Of a stretch of DNA of 64,000 bases, positions 49,073 to 62,400 are shown piece after piece. The stretch covers positions 12,958,001-13,022,000 of the forward strand of contig NC_003279.8 of assembly GCF_000002985.6 (NCBI RefSeq). Direction: 5' to 3'. Each line of letters opens with the position of its first letter. The stretch's first letter is position 1. Below the pieces are notes generated by a model. That model did not search any database and had not been told where the DNA came from. It was given only the letters and a program-made list of their open reading frames with translations. This stretch comes from Caenorhabditis elegans (lineage: Eukaryota; Nematoda; Chromadorea; Rhabditida; Rhabditidae). Position numbers and translations under genes: made by a program.

Positions 49073-49916
49073 AGATCATTGGCTGCAAAAATTCAAATTT
49101 TGGAATCTGCCAAACTCGGTCCCAAGGCTTGACAAAGCTAAATAGGCCTAATACAAACGAATTTCTATAATGAGAGTTCTCAAAAACTTCCAAAATTGTT
49201 TTTTGAGAAATCTCATTTTGAAATTCGTTAGCTCTCGGCCAATTTTAGTCTAATTAAGCAAAATACCCGTCACGGTGCATCGAGTCTACTTCCCTTTAAC
49301 GTTTTTTATTGCACCGGACAATTTGTGAATGCTGAGAAAAAAATTACAAGAGTAATTTCTAAGTTTCGCCAGTTTCAAAAAGTGTAAAATGAAATCTAGC
49401 AAGAAAACTCTATTTGAAAAAAAAAAACTAAAAATCCATTTTAATCCTATCATACTCTCGGACTTCTCCTTATTTAATCCTTTTATCTCACCTTCTCCCG
49501 AACAATTTTACGGGCGATTTCCAAAGCCACGTCGTTTCCTCCAACATCATGGTGCAAAAAAAGGCTTTTAGTCATCATCCATCGAGAGCAAAAGCAGCAA
49601 AAGCAGTGTTTCAGTTCCAGTCAACCGGAAAAAGTAGTAGAAAACTGCTCAACAATAAGAGCTACGACGCGTCGACAACATCTTCGTCTTATTTCCATCT
49701 CTGATGAGTTTGCATGTCTTCGTCGTGAATATTCCGTCGCCTGAGGCTGAATTCTCAGAATTATCTGAATTCTTAAGGATTCCCCGACGCCTTCTGCTTG
49801 TTGCCTAATTGTGGCGCTGAGAAGCCATCGGTGGCTGACATTTGAAATTCATCGAAATTACTCATTTTTGATGATGTTGAAGTATTGGGGGTAGAATTCT
49901 CTCGTTTTTTTTTTTC

Positions 49917-50240
49917 ATTTTTTTTTTGGAAGAGAATGGAAAAATGAGAATGAGTTTCTCGCATCATTTATATGCTATTCATTATGCAATGAATGAATCT
50001 TCAGTTTTGGAATTTTTCTCGTTTTTTTCTAGTGATCCTAGTGAAGGAGAAGCATCAGAGTATTGAAAGTTTGATCTTTCTTGCAGATTTCAAAAAATTT
50101 CGGAACTTGCTTCTGATATTTTCTGCAACTGTACAGAAGACTCTGAAAATTTCAAAAAGGGAAACTCCCTTCTTTTTCACAAAAGAAAAGAGCACTTCCT
50201 CACATCATTTATGTGCAATTTATTATGCAATAAATGAAAT
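49917..50240. repeat. Pair of GCATCATTTAT...ATTATGCAAT direct repeats
   Basis: The word CATCATTTATATGCTATTCA then TTATGCAATGAATGAA (49962-49996) recurs diverged at 50202-50240 as CATCATTTATGTGCAATTTA then TTATGCAATAAATGAA. Nothing coding is apparent between them. Confidence 0.5.
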
Positions 50241-51546
50241 TTTTCCCCTCTATCTCTCCTCACCTTTTTGGTTTCTCCGTGACATCATAACTCAATTGAG
50301 CAGGTGAAGTTGAAGTTTTTCAATAAGATTTCATTGAATTACTGAACTCTGAAAATTCAGATTTCTAAATCATGAGCCACATCTAAAATTTTCACCGATT
50401 CGTTCTGTGATCCAGGTGCAAGTTTGTCTGAACATTGATGTTGCACTACTCGGAAATCGATTCCAAAACGCGATTCGTCAAATGGCAAAAAAATGGCTCA
50501 GAATCTGATGGAACTTCTGAAAGAGCCAGATTGCTCGAAGTAGATCAAAATGCCGAGTTGTTCATATTTTGGCGCATTGCTCAAATGGCAAAATTCAGCG
50601 AATTTACTGAAATCTACCAAAGTTTTGAAATATCTGAAAACCTGATTTTCTTAACCAATATGGTGTCAATTTTACAATGTTTGGTACAATCTGGGTTTCC
50701 AGAATTTTTGGCGTTTCAGCAAAAGACAGCAGCTCCAGAATTTCTGAAATTGGCGAATCTGCCAGATTTCGGTTAAGTTTTGAAATTCTGAAATCCTGAT
50801 TTCCAGTGCAAAGCCAAAGTGAAAACCTAAAAATAAAATTTTATTTTTGGAGCTTCTGCATCATTTCCCATATCGTCACAGAGCCGCTCTCCTTTTTTTC
50901 AAATTTCCGGTTGATATCAATTGGTCATGACTCTGTCTCTGTTTTCTATTATTTATAACATAATAAAAAGCAATTTTTCGTCTAGACCCTCCTCTAGTAG
51001 ACACCTATTTTTGAGAAAATCAGTGTCTAATCCGGCATCAGTTTTGACGCTTTAAAAAATGGGCTCTGAAAAGGAGATGGGCAGCTCATTTCGAATTAGC
51101 GAGAGCACAAAAAAAAAAACAGCAAAACCTGCTTCTACATTCTCCTGAAGACGGGGGAAGGCTCTTCTCTCTTTGCGCATTCACATCCGAATGTAATTTG
51201 AATAGATTAGCACCTCTCTCTTGACTTTCTTCAGTTTTCCCTTCCCCGCCCGCCGTTGAAGCTATATTTCTAGAGAGAGAGAGATTGGCTTCCTGCTCGA
51301 GCGAAAGAGCAAGTGTTACAAATTGACGACGGCCTTCATCTCTATTTTTGTGATGACTGGGAGAAATTTTTATTTCTGTTTGCATGTTTTTCTTATACGG
51401 GCGGTCGTCCCAATTTGATTAATATCGTTGATAGCACAGAAATAGGAAAATTCCCGAAACTGGTGGCCGAGTTTTCTCTAGAAACCGGTGCCACCGAATA
51501 TCGGAGTTCTCCGAATTCTGGAACAGAATCAAGGTTCCAAATTCTC

Positions 51547-51735
51547 CACGTGGTGTCAGAGTGTCTCATTTCGGCCTGATCTATGTTGATCTACAAAAAA
51601 ATGCGGGAGAAGAGGCTCAGAGTTCTCAACTGATTTTGCATGGTTAAGAACGTGCTGACTTCACATTTTTTTTGGGCAAAAAAATCCCGCATTTTTTGTA
51701 GATCAAACCGTAGTGGGACAGCCTGGCACCACGTG
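51547..51735. repeat. CACGTG-ended palindromic element
   Basis: Ends CACGTGGTGTCAGAGTGTC and CCTGGCACCACGTG, with GATCTACAAAAAAATGCGGG and CCCGCATTTTTTGTAGATC arms. It is the least decayed of the six and the best reference copy in this window. Confidence 0.85.
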
Positions 51736-53347
51736 ATTTTCCAAACTCTGGCAATTTATTTTACGACATCTTTATAAGTGCGGCCGAGCTTTTTCTTTTA
51801 GCGGCCACGTAATACTATCAAGTTTATCGACCATGTCATAGATCTGTGGTTTTCTTGAAAACTGTCAGGCTATTATGTAAAGCGTTCGCCTTTATTGTAT
51901 AGTACAAGACAGTTTCTCGAATTTCCGATCAGCAAACTTATAATTGTCATTCGGAATAAATTGCTTGCCAAGAATTCCTGAGCATCGAATTTCCAACAAG
52001 AATCCCTGAAAAACGTGCTAATCTATATGATCATTCAGTAAGAAGCTGCGCGTATGTCCTCCTAGTTAAGTTCCGTAATCGGATCTCTCACAGGAAGTCA
52101 GTTATTCTGAATATAGCTTCAGAAGATGCAATGTACGTTTTCTATGATCTGAAACTGGAATAACTGAAGTTTATCACTATTCCTTGTCACAAGTCGCGGC
52201 TGATCAAAAAAAGTACAAGTACATAGAATTTTAAGAATAAGCTTGATCTTCTTATCCTCTCAACCCGATTTATTCCTCCAAAATGTTCCTCTCAATATTT
52301 TTCCATTCTCTCTCCTCCTCCAATACCTTTTATCTCTGAAAACGATCTTCCGCGTGATTCACTATTCCAACATCGATATTCTCTTCCTATTTTTGATTCA
52401 CATTCGATTTTTTTTCATTTTTTGTCTGGTATAAAAGTTGACTTACGAGTAACTTTACATCAGATAAGAGAAAGTTTGAGAATTTTGGTAACTTTTTAGT
52501 CTGAAAACCGAGTTTAACGACTTTTCATAGAAGTTGGTGTCAACTACACAGTTTGGTTGTGGCCATATTGGCAATGTATTCATGTATGTATGTGGCAAGG
52601 ATAGTGGCAAATGTATGAGGCAATGTAGGCTGAATCTGACACCTTCCGGTAAAACCTGGTGACTACAAACTACACAGTCTACTTAAGGCTTAAAGCTTAA
52701 GATCTAGCGGCTTGGTTACTATACAGTCTACACAGTCAGTCTACACAGACTACACAGTCTGATTGTGGCTATATTAATCTTGTAGTCGAAGTAGTCATGA
52801 TTAGTGGAAGATGAATCGGACACCTTCCGGTAAAACCGGATGACTACAAAGTACACAGTCTGGTTAAGGCTCACCACTACAAACTACCCTGTAGTTTGTA
52901 GTGGTGTCAATTGTTCAGTGTTGTCTATGAACCTTATAGTTCCCTCGTTGATCTGTCTTTTGAGTACCTTTGGCTTAAGCTGATCCAGTAAAGTCTTGCC
53001 AATGACTAGAAACTACAAATACCCAGCTTCTGTAGTTTGTAGTCACTTTGATGAGGCTCAGCCAACTGTATAGTTTATAGTGAAGTTTCTGGCAAACTGC
53101 AAATATACTCTCAGGCAGCCTAGTTTGTAGTTTGTAGTCTCTAAGCCTCAACCCATTCTGTTTTTAGTGCAAATACTGCACTTGAATAAACAGTTCAAAT
53201 CGTTTATAGTTTCTGATGAGATGCCTCCTCTTCGTCTTCTTCTTCGTCCGCTCGCCGATCGTTTTGTTGCATATTTTGTTACTTTTTTGTTACTTCATCG
53301 CCGTGTTTTCTACGCCAGTTTGTTGTCGTATCTCTACCAATCTGCTA

Positions 53348-53366
53348 CCTCTCTCTCTCTCTCTCG
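53348..53366 (+). promoter_or_regulatory. CT-repeat tract upstream of pmr-1
   Basis: A pure CT dinucleotide tract about 100 bp before the pmr-1 start codon resembles the pyrimidine initiator tracts common near worm transcription starts. It is only suggestive of the promoter. Confidence 0.35.
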
Positions 53367-53461
53367 CTACATATGAATTTGGCTTTCAAATCGCCTTTTT
53401 TTTTGTTTCGACTAAAAATGATATTATAGAACCATAAGAAACTTGGAATCTATACGGAACA

Positions 53462-56400
53462 ATGAATGGATCAGTGGCTCCGCCGGGAGTCCCGGGGAAG
53501 GTGATAAGTAGATCAAACATTGAAATTATCAGAAAAAAAATAGGGAAAAGCAGATTTTTGGCCTAAAAATTGCAAAAATTGAATTTTCAGGACAAAGAGG
53601 CGCCGCAATCGACGGCGGCAATATTCCGAGTACAAGGTAACACTACAACCACCACTACAAGTACAACAAGTACTAACGGAATTGCTCAGAAGCATGTAAG
53701 TTTTGAGACTACAGACCAGGGGTGGGCGGCAATTCGGCAAAATTTTTAGTTGGCAAATTGCCGGTTTGCCGGAAATTTTCATTTTCGGCAAATTGCCGAA
53801 TTGCCGATTTGCCATTTGCCGGATATCAGATTTGCCGGATATGTTTCGAGGGATTTTTATAAGGCGGAAATAGTTAAAACTGTGCCTTCTTGAATTTTTT
53901 TTCCCCATTTTTGGGCAATTTCGGCAAATTGGCAATTTTTCGGTTTTTTTCCGACAATCTGCCGGTTTGCCGATTTGCCGGAAATTTTCGATTCCGGCAA
54001 TTTCCCAAATTGCCGATTTGCCGATTGCCAAAATCGAATGATAAGCATTCTATTGACCTAAAACTGAGTTGTTTTAAATATATATATATATATATATTTT
54101 TTTAAATTAAAAATTTCAATTTTCAATTACAGCAACCAACAACACCACTAGTAAAAGCAGAAGTCTCAACAAATCACATTTCAAAAGATCGTTCAAAATC
54201 AATATCAAAAGACGATATAATGATTGAAACACTGACATCAGAACAAGCAGCATCACATGAAGTTGTTCCATGTACACATCAACTTCGAACAAATCTTGAA
54301 GAGGGTCTCACAACGGCAGAAGCCACAAGAAGGAGACAATATCATGGATATAATGAATTTGATGTTGGAGAAGAGGAACCTATTTATAAAAAATATTTGG
54401 AACAATTCCAAAATCCATTGATTCTTCTCTTATTGGCTTCTGCATTTGTGTCGATTGTTATGAAACAATATGATGATGCGATATCGATTACGGTAGCTGT
54501 TGTCATAGTTGTTACTGTTGGATTTGTGCAGGTAACTACAAACTACAAACTACAAACTACAAACTACAAATAGGTGTTGAAAAGTTTAAATTTTTTCGAT
54601 GTTTTTCGGAGAAAATCGAAAAAAAAATTTCGATTTTTTTGAAAATCGGAAAACTTGTTCAAAAAGTTATAATTATTTTGAATATGTTGAATTTTAGCTA
54701 AAATCAAGGATTTTTTTCTGAATTTTTCCAATTTTTTTTCCAAAAATCGAAAAGAAACACAAAAATTCGGAAAAACGGAAAATTTTAGACTTTTTTAAAA
54801 TGAAAATCCAGAAAAAAATTGTAAAGAACTATATATTTATTAAAAAAAAAAAAAAAAAACGGAAAAAAACAGTAAAATTCAAAAAAAAAATTTTTTTTTG
54901 ATTTTTTTGAAAATTGAAGAAAAATTATTTAAAAAATATTTTTTTAATCAAAAAATAAAATTTTTTGGAATTTTGGAATTTTTCCCAACAAAAAACACAC
55001 AAAATACGAAAAAACGAAAAATGTTCGATTTTGTTTTTCAAAAGTTTAGACTTTTTTGACGATTTTTTAGAAAAATTCGATGTGTTCAAATCTTGTAGTT
55101 TGTAGTCTCAAATTGACTACAAACTATAAAGTATAACTTTTCTTTATCATTTGAAAAAGTTCAACTTTTGTAGAACAGATAAGAAACTACAAACTATTGG
55201 GAATATATTATTTCGATAAAAATTTGGAAGTTTGTTTACAATGTTATGAATGATGATGTCATGTGTAAAAATTGTGGGAGCATAGACTACAAACTACAAA
55301 CTACAAACTACAAACTACAGTACAACGTCAAAATTTTTAAAAACGATTCAAGATGCTAATCCCTCCATTTTTCCAGGAATACCGTTCCGAAAAGACGCTG
55401 GAACAACTCACCAAACTCGTTCCACCAACGTGTCACGTGCTCCGTGATGGAAAAGAGGCAATGATGTTGGCTCGGGAGCTTGTACCCGGTGATATTGTAC
55501 TTCTGAACACGGGAGATCGGATCCCGTCCGATTTACGAATCGCCGAGAGCTTCTCACTTCAAATCGACGAGAGCTCACTGACCGGAGAAACTGAGCCGAA
55601 GCATAAGGTTTGTAATTTGTAGTTTGTGGTTTGTAGTTTATAGTCTAGACTCCAACAACCTCTTTCCAGGAAACCCGTTCAGTGCCGGCCGCATCTGCCA
55701 CCGGATCCGATGTTGAACATCTCACATGCATCGCCTTCATGGGAACTCTTGTCTGCGCTGGCCGTGGCCGAGGAATCGTCATTTCGACGGCCGCCAATTC
55801 ACAGTTTGGAGAAGTGGTAAAGATGATGATGGGTGAGGAGTCTCCGAAGACTCCACTGCAAAAGAGTATGGATGATCTGGGAAAGCAGCTTTCGATCTAC
55901 TCATTTGGCGTCATCGCCGTTATTTTCCTAATCGGAATGTTTCAGGTACTGCTGGGTTACTGTAGGTTACTGTAGAGTTTGTAGCTTGTAGTCACGTTGG
56001 AGTTTAGTAAGCTGGTGGTCTTTGTAGATTTACGAAATTTGGAAAAATTCCATCAAATCGGCAAATTGCCAGAATTGAAAATTTCGGCAATTCGGCAAAT
56101 TGACAATTTACTGAAAATTAAAAATTCCGGCAAATCGGCAAACCGGCAATTATTAAAAAATTTCGGAAAATAGGCAAATTGCCGGAATTAAAAATTTCGG
56201 AAAATAGGCATATTGCCGGAATTGAAAAATGCAGGCAAATCGGCATATTGCCGGAATTGAAAAATGCAGGCAAATCGGCAAATTGCCGGAATTGAAAATT
56301 TTCGGCAAATCGGCAAACCGGTAAATTGCCGGAATTGAAAATTAGCTGCAAATTGCCAAATTGCCGGAATTGAAAATTTTCGGCAAATCGGCAAACCGGT

Positions 56401-59400
56401 AAATTGCCGGAATTAAAATTTTCCGGCAAATAGGTAAATTGCCAGAATTGAAAATTTCGGCAATTCGGCAAATTGACAATTTACTGAAAACAAAAAATTC
56501 CGGCAAATCGGCAAACCGGCAATTATTAAAAAATTTCGGAAAATAGGCAAATTGCCGGAATTAAAAATTTTGGGCAAATCGGAAAATTGCCGGACATGAG
56601 AATTTCCGGCAAATCGGCATATTGCCGGAATTGAAAATTTTCGGCAAATCGGCAAACCGGTAAATTGCCGGAATTGAAAATTAGCTGCAAATTGCCGGAA
56701 TTGAACATTTCCGACAAATCGGTAAATTGCCGGAATTGAAAATTTTCGGCAAACCGGTAAATTGCCGGAATTGAAAATTTCCGGCAAATCGGAAAATTGC
56801 CGGAATTAAAATTTTCCGGCAAATCGGTAAATTGCCGGAATTAAAAATTACATAGATAGTTAGAGGGGACAGACATCCGGGACCCAATGGGGCGGGGCGC
56901 GTGGTAGAGACGATTTGTGTCGATTTACGAAATTTTCCTCGTTGTCATTATTTCGTAAATCGACACAAATCATCTCTTCCGCGCGCCCCGCCTCATTGGG
57001 TCCCGGATGTCTGTCCCTTCTAACTATCTACACTCTCTGTACCGGTAATATAGAAATGAACAAATAAATTGTTAGCTGGCATGCCAAAATTGCCAAAATT
57101 GAATTCCTACTAGACTTAGTGTAGATTCAGAGATATATTATCGAATTTTCCAATTTCCAGGGTCGAAATGTGGTTGATATGTTCACAATTGGTGTCTCCC
57201 TCGCCGTCGCTGCAATTCCTGAAGGTCTTCCAATCGTAGTTGCCGTAACACTAGCAATCGGAGTAATGAGAATGGCCAAACGCAGAGCTGTCGTGAAGAA
57301 GATGCCAGCAGTCGAGACTCTCGGATGTGTAACAGTAATATGTTCGGATAAAACTGGAACACTGACAAAAAATGAGATGACAGCACAAGCCATCGCTACA
57401 CCAGAAGGAAAACTCGCTGAAATCACTGGAATCGGATATTCAGCAGAAGGAGGTGTTGTTCAGTATCAAGGAGAACAAGTTCATCAATGGACACATCCAG
57501 AATTTGCGAGAATTATTGAAGCTGGATTAGTTTGTAATAATGCTACTATTGAAGCGGATAAGCTTATCGGACAACCCACGGAGGGAGCAATTGTAGTGTT
57601 GGCAAAGAAAGCACAGTTGGAAGGAGTACGATCAGAGTATAAGAGACTTCGAGAAATGCCATTCTCTTCAGATACTAAATGGATGGGGGTTCAGTGTGCT
57701 GATGCACATGGGCAGAATGTTTATTTTATTAAAGGTACATTGAAATTATGGAAATTGGATTCAATTAACTAGATTAGACTACAAACCAGGCAAAAAGCGG
57801 AAAATCGGCTCCGGCAAATCGGCAAATTGCCGGAATTGAAATTTCCGGCAAATCGGCAATTTGCCGGAATTTAACTTCCCTATGCTAATATATGCATAGT
57901 TGTTGTTTGTTTTCAAATTTGACTGTGAGAATTACATTGTAGTTTATAGTGTGTGAACCAGGGGTGGGCGGCAATTTTTTGTCGACAAATTCGGCAAAAC
58001 GGTAAACTGCCGGCTTGCCGATTTGCCGGAAATGTAGATTTTCGGCAAATTGCCGATTTGCCGGATATAAATTTTTTCCATTTTACTTTAGATATTTTCA
58101 TAGAATTTGCTTACTTTTCAAAATAAATGTGGGAACATTCATATTTAGGAGGCGTACAAATCGAAAATTTGCCGGTTTGCCGATTTGCCAGAAATTTTCG
58201 ATTTCGGCAATTTGCCCAAATTTTTGAATTCCGGCAATTTACCGATTTGCCGGAAATTTTTGAATTCCGGCAAGTTGCCGATTTGCCGGAAAGTTTTGAA
58301 TTCCGGCAAGTTGCCGATTTGCCGGAAATTTTTAATTCCGGCAATTGGCGAATTTGCCGGTTTGCCGGAAATTTTTGAATTCCGGCAAGTTGCCGATTTG
58401 CCGGAAATTTATAATTCCGGCAATTGGCGAATTTGCCGGTTTGCCGGAAACTTTTGAATTCCGGCAAGTTGCCGATTTGCCGGAAATTTTTAATTCCGGC
58501 AATTGGCGAATTTGCCGGTTTGCCGGAAATTTTTGAATTCCGGCAAGTTGCCGATTTGCCGGAAATTTTCAATTCCGGCAATTGGCGAATTTGCCGATTT
58601 GCCAGAAACTTTTGAATTCCGGCAAGTTGCCGATTTGCCGGAAATTTTTAATTCCGGCAATTGGCGAATTTGCCGGTTTGCCGGAAATTTTTGAATTCCG
58701 GCAAGTTGCCGATTTGCCGGAAATTTATAATTCCGGCAATTGGCGAATTTGCCGGTTTGCCGGAAACTTTTGAATTCCGGCAAGTTGCCGATTTGCCGGA
58801 AATTTTTAATTCCGGCAATTGGCGAATTTGCCGGTTTGCCGGAAATTTTTGAATTCCGGCAAGTTGCCGATTTGCCAGAAATTTTCAATTCCGGCAATTG
58901 GCGAATTTGCCGGTTTGCCGGAAATTTTTGAATTCCGGCAAGTTGCCGATTTGCCGGAAATTTTCAATTCCGGCAATTGGCGAATTTGCCGGTTTGCCGG
59001 AAATTTTTGAATTCCGGCAAGTTGCCGATTTGCCGGAAATTTTTAATTCCGGCAATTTACCGATTTGCCGGAAATTTTTGAATTCCGGCAATTTACCGAT
59101 TTGCCGGAAATTTTTGAATTCCGGCAAGTTGCCGATTTGCCAGAAATTTTCAATTCCGGCAATTGGCGAATTTGCCGGTTTGCCGGAAATTTTTGAATTC
59201 CGGCAAGTTGCCGATTTGCCGGAAATTTTCAATTCCGGCAATTGGCGAATTTGCCGATTTGCCAGAAACTTTTGAATTCCGGCAAGTTGCCGATTTGCCG
59301 GAAATTTTTAATTCCGGCAATTGGCGAATTTGCCGGTTTGCCGGAAATTTTTGAATTCCGGCAAGTTGCCGATTTGCCGGAAATTTATAATTCCGGCAAT

Positions 59401-62400
59401 TGGCGAATTTGCCGGTTTGCCGGAAACTTTTGAATTCCGGCAAGTTGCCGATTTGCCGGAAATTTTTAATTCCGGCAATTGGCGAATTTGCCGGTTTGCC
59501 GGAAATTTTTGAATTCCGGCAAGTTGCCGATTTGCCAGAAATTTTCAATTCCGGCAATTGGCGAATTTGCCGGTTTGCCGGAAATTTTTGAATTCCGGCA
59601 AGTTGCCGATTTGCCGGAAATTTTCAATTCCGGCAATTGGCGAATTTGCCGGTTTGCCGGAAATTTTTGAATTCCGGCAAGTTGCCGATTTGCCGGAAAT
59701 TTTTGAATTCCGGCAAGTTGCCGATTTGCCGGAAATTTTTAATTCCGGCAATTGGCGAATTTGCCGGTTTGCCGGAAATTTTTGAATTCCGGCAAGTTGC
59801 CGATTTGCCGGAAATTTATAATTCCGGCAATTGGCGAATTTGCCGGTTTGCCGGAAACTTTTGAATTCCGGCAAGTTGCCGATTTGCCGGAAATTTTTAA
59901 TTCCGGCAATTGGCGAATTTGCCGGTTTGCCGGAAATTTTTGAATTCCGGCAAGTTGCCGATTTGCCGGAAATTTTCAATTCCGGCAATTGGCGAATTTG
60001 CCGATTTGCCAGAAACTTTTGAATTCCGGCAAGTTGCCGATTTGCCGGAAATTTTTAATTCCGGCAATTGGCGAATTTGCCGGTTTGCCGGAAATTTTTG
60101 AATTCCGGCAAGTTGCCGATTTGCCGGAAATTTATAATTCCGGCAATTGGCGAATTTGCCGGTTTGCCGGAAACTTTTGAATTCCGGCAAGTTGCCGATT
60201 TGCCGGAAATTTTTAATTCCGGCAATTGGCGAATTTGCCGGTTTGCCGGAAATTTTTGAATTCCGGCAAGTTGCCGATTTGCCAGAAATTTTCAATTCCG
60301 GCAATTGGCGAATTTGCCGGTTTGCCGGAAATTTTTGAATTCCGGCAAGTTGCCGATTTGCCGGAAATTTTCAATTCCGGCAATTGGCGAATTTGCCGGT
60401 TTGCCGGAAATTTTTGAATTCCGGCAAGTTGCCGATTTGCCGGAAATTTTTAATTCCGGCAATTTACCGATTTGCCGGAAATTTTTGAATTCCGGCAATT
60501 TACCGATTTGCCGGAAATTTTTGAATTCCGGCAAGTTGCCGATTTGCCGGAAATTTTTGAATTCCGGCAAGTTGCCGATTTGCCGGAAATTTTTAATTCC
60601 GGCAATTTACCGATTTGCCGGAAATTTTTGAATTCCGGCAATTTACCGATTTGCCGGAAATTTTTGAATTCCGGCAAGTTGCCGATTTGCCGGAAATTTT
60701 TGAATTCCGGCAAGTTGCCGATTTGCCGGAAATTTTTAATTCCGGCAATTGGCGAATTTGCCGGTTTGCCGGAAATTTTTGAATTCCGGCAAGTTGCCGA
60801 TTTGCCGGAAATTTATAATTCCGGCAATTGGCGAATTTGCCGGTTTGCCGGAAACTTTTGAATTCTGGCAAGTTGCCGATTTGCCGGAAATTTTTAATTC
60901 CGGCAATTGGCGAATTTGCCGGTTTGCCGGAAATTTTTGAATTCCGGCAAGTTGCCGATTTGCCGGAAATTTTCAATTCCGGCAATTGGCGAATTTGCCG
61001 GTTTGCCGGATATTTTTGAATTCCGGCAAGTTGCCGATTTGCCGGAAATTTTCAATTCCGGCAATTGGCGAATTTGCCGATTTGCCAGAAATTTTCAATT
61101 CTGGCAATTGGCGAATTTGCCGGTTTGCCGGAAATTTTCAATTCCGGCAATTCACCAATTTGCCAAAAGATATTCCAATATTCCAGGAGCCCTGGACCGT
61201 GTGCTTGATCAATGTGGAACATACTATTCATCGGATAATCAACGTAAACAGTGTGATCAATATTCTCGTCAACACATTCTTGAAATCGGAAAAGAGCTCG
61301 GCCAAAAAGGGCTCCGTGTGCTCGGTTTGGCACGTGGAGAGAGTATGCAATCTTTGATGTTTCTGGGAATGATTGGAATGATGGACCCACCACGTCCTGG
61401 TGCTGCAGATGCGATTAGTATTGTTAAAGCTAGTGGTGTTGATGTTAAGCTTATCACTGGAGATGCAATGGAGACGGCTCAGAGCATTGGTAAGATGCTT
61501 CTACATTTCTTTAAAATTGATTAAAAGAATTGCAGAAAAATGATTGGAAATTTCAGTTTTTCAGTAAATTTAAAAAAAAATTCAAATTTCGGAAATTAAA
61601 ATATTTTTCAAAAACTCCGATTTTTTTGATAACTTGTCACTTTTAGGAATTAGAACCTACAATTCTATAGATTGCAAAATAGCCAATAAATGGGCGGAGC
61701 CTATTTTTTCAGTGAATTTCCAGATTTTTTGGCATTTTAAATCTGAAAACCGCAAATTTGGTTTTCCACTTGTAACATTTTTGGTTATTTGGCCTAACAG
61801 ACAAAATGCAAAAATTGTAGTTTGTAGTCTGTAGTCTGTAGTTTGTAGTTTGTAGTTTGTAGTTTGATTCTCCAAAACTACACGATTTTCAAAAATGCAA
61901 TTTTTGAGTAATATCCGAAAAATCTAAATTTTCACCCAAATTTTGATGTATTTAAAAAGTTTGATCTCCACCTAAATGACAATGAAACTTCAAAGTTTGT
62001 AGTTTGTAGTTTGTAGTTTGTAGTCTGTAGTCTGTAGTCTGTAGTCTGTAGTTTATAGCTGAATTTCCAAAACTACACGATTTCCAAAAAAGAAAATTCT
62101 TATGTCAAATCTCAAAAATCTGAATATTCACTTAAATTTTACAATCACTGAAAGGCTTTTTGCACCTAAATAAAGACTGAAACTTCAAAGTTTGTAGTTT
62201 GTAGTTTGTAGTTTGTAGTCTGTAGTATTCATCCCCTAACCCATCACAATTTCCAGGTCAATCCCTCGGTATCCTCTCATCCTCCGATTCCTGCCTCTCC
62301 GGCCAACAAGTCGATCAAATGTCGGATCACGATCTGGAGCTAGTCATCCGTCAAGTTACCGTATTCTACCGAGCATCGCCACGTCATAAGCTGAAAATCG

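Larger units (their letters stand above)
46139..53461. other. 7.3 kb interval between smu-1 and pmr-1, no supported gene
   Basis: I see no convincing exon chain. 46.2-46.9 kb is AT-rich (smu-1 3' flank). 47.28-47.72 kb has TTTGTAGTTTGTAG modules. 48.0-48.3 kb is a GGCCTTTAGG tandem. Two CACGTG palindromes lie at 48895 and 51547. An open frame of about 112 codons at 50438-50776 has no recognisable similarity. 52.6-53.2 kb has more CTACAAACTACA modules and repeated CACCTTCCGGTAAAACC words. Promoter-like CT runs appear before pmr-1. Confidence 0.5.

Noticed and set aside
50438..50776. Open frame of about 112 codons between smu-1 and pmr-1
   Set aside because: The composition is plausible, but no similarity is recognised, no exon partners are visible and the region is otherwise repeat and AT-rich. 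It is kept only as a remark.
58185..61524. Dozens of overlapping open frames of 60-205 codons on both strands with [19 protein letters not shown] repeats
   Set aside because: They are readings of the CGGCAAGTTGCCG minisatellite in every frame (79 is not a multiple of three), lie within a pmr-1 intron and have no splice or start context. The last one merely runs into pmr-1 exon 7.
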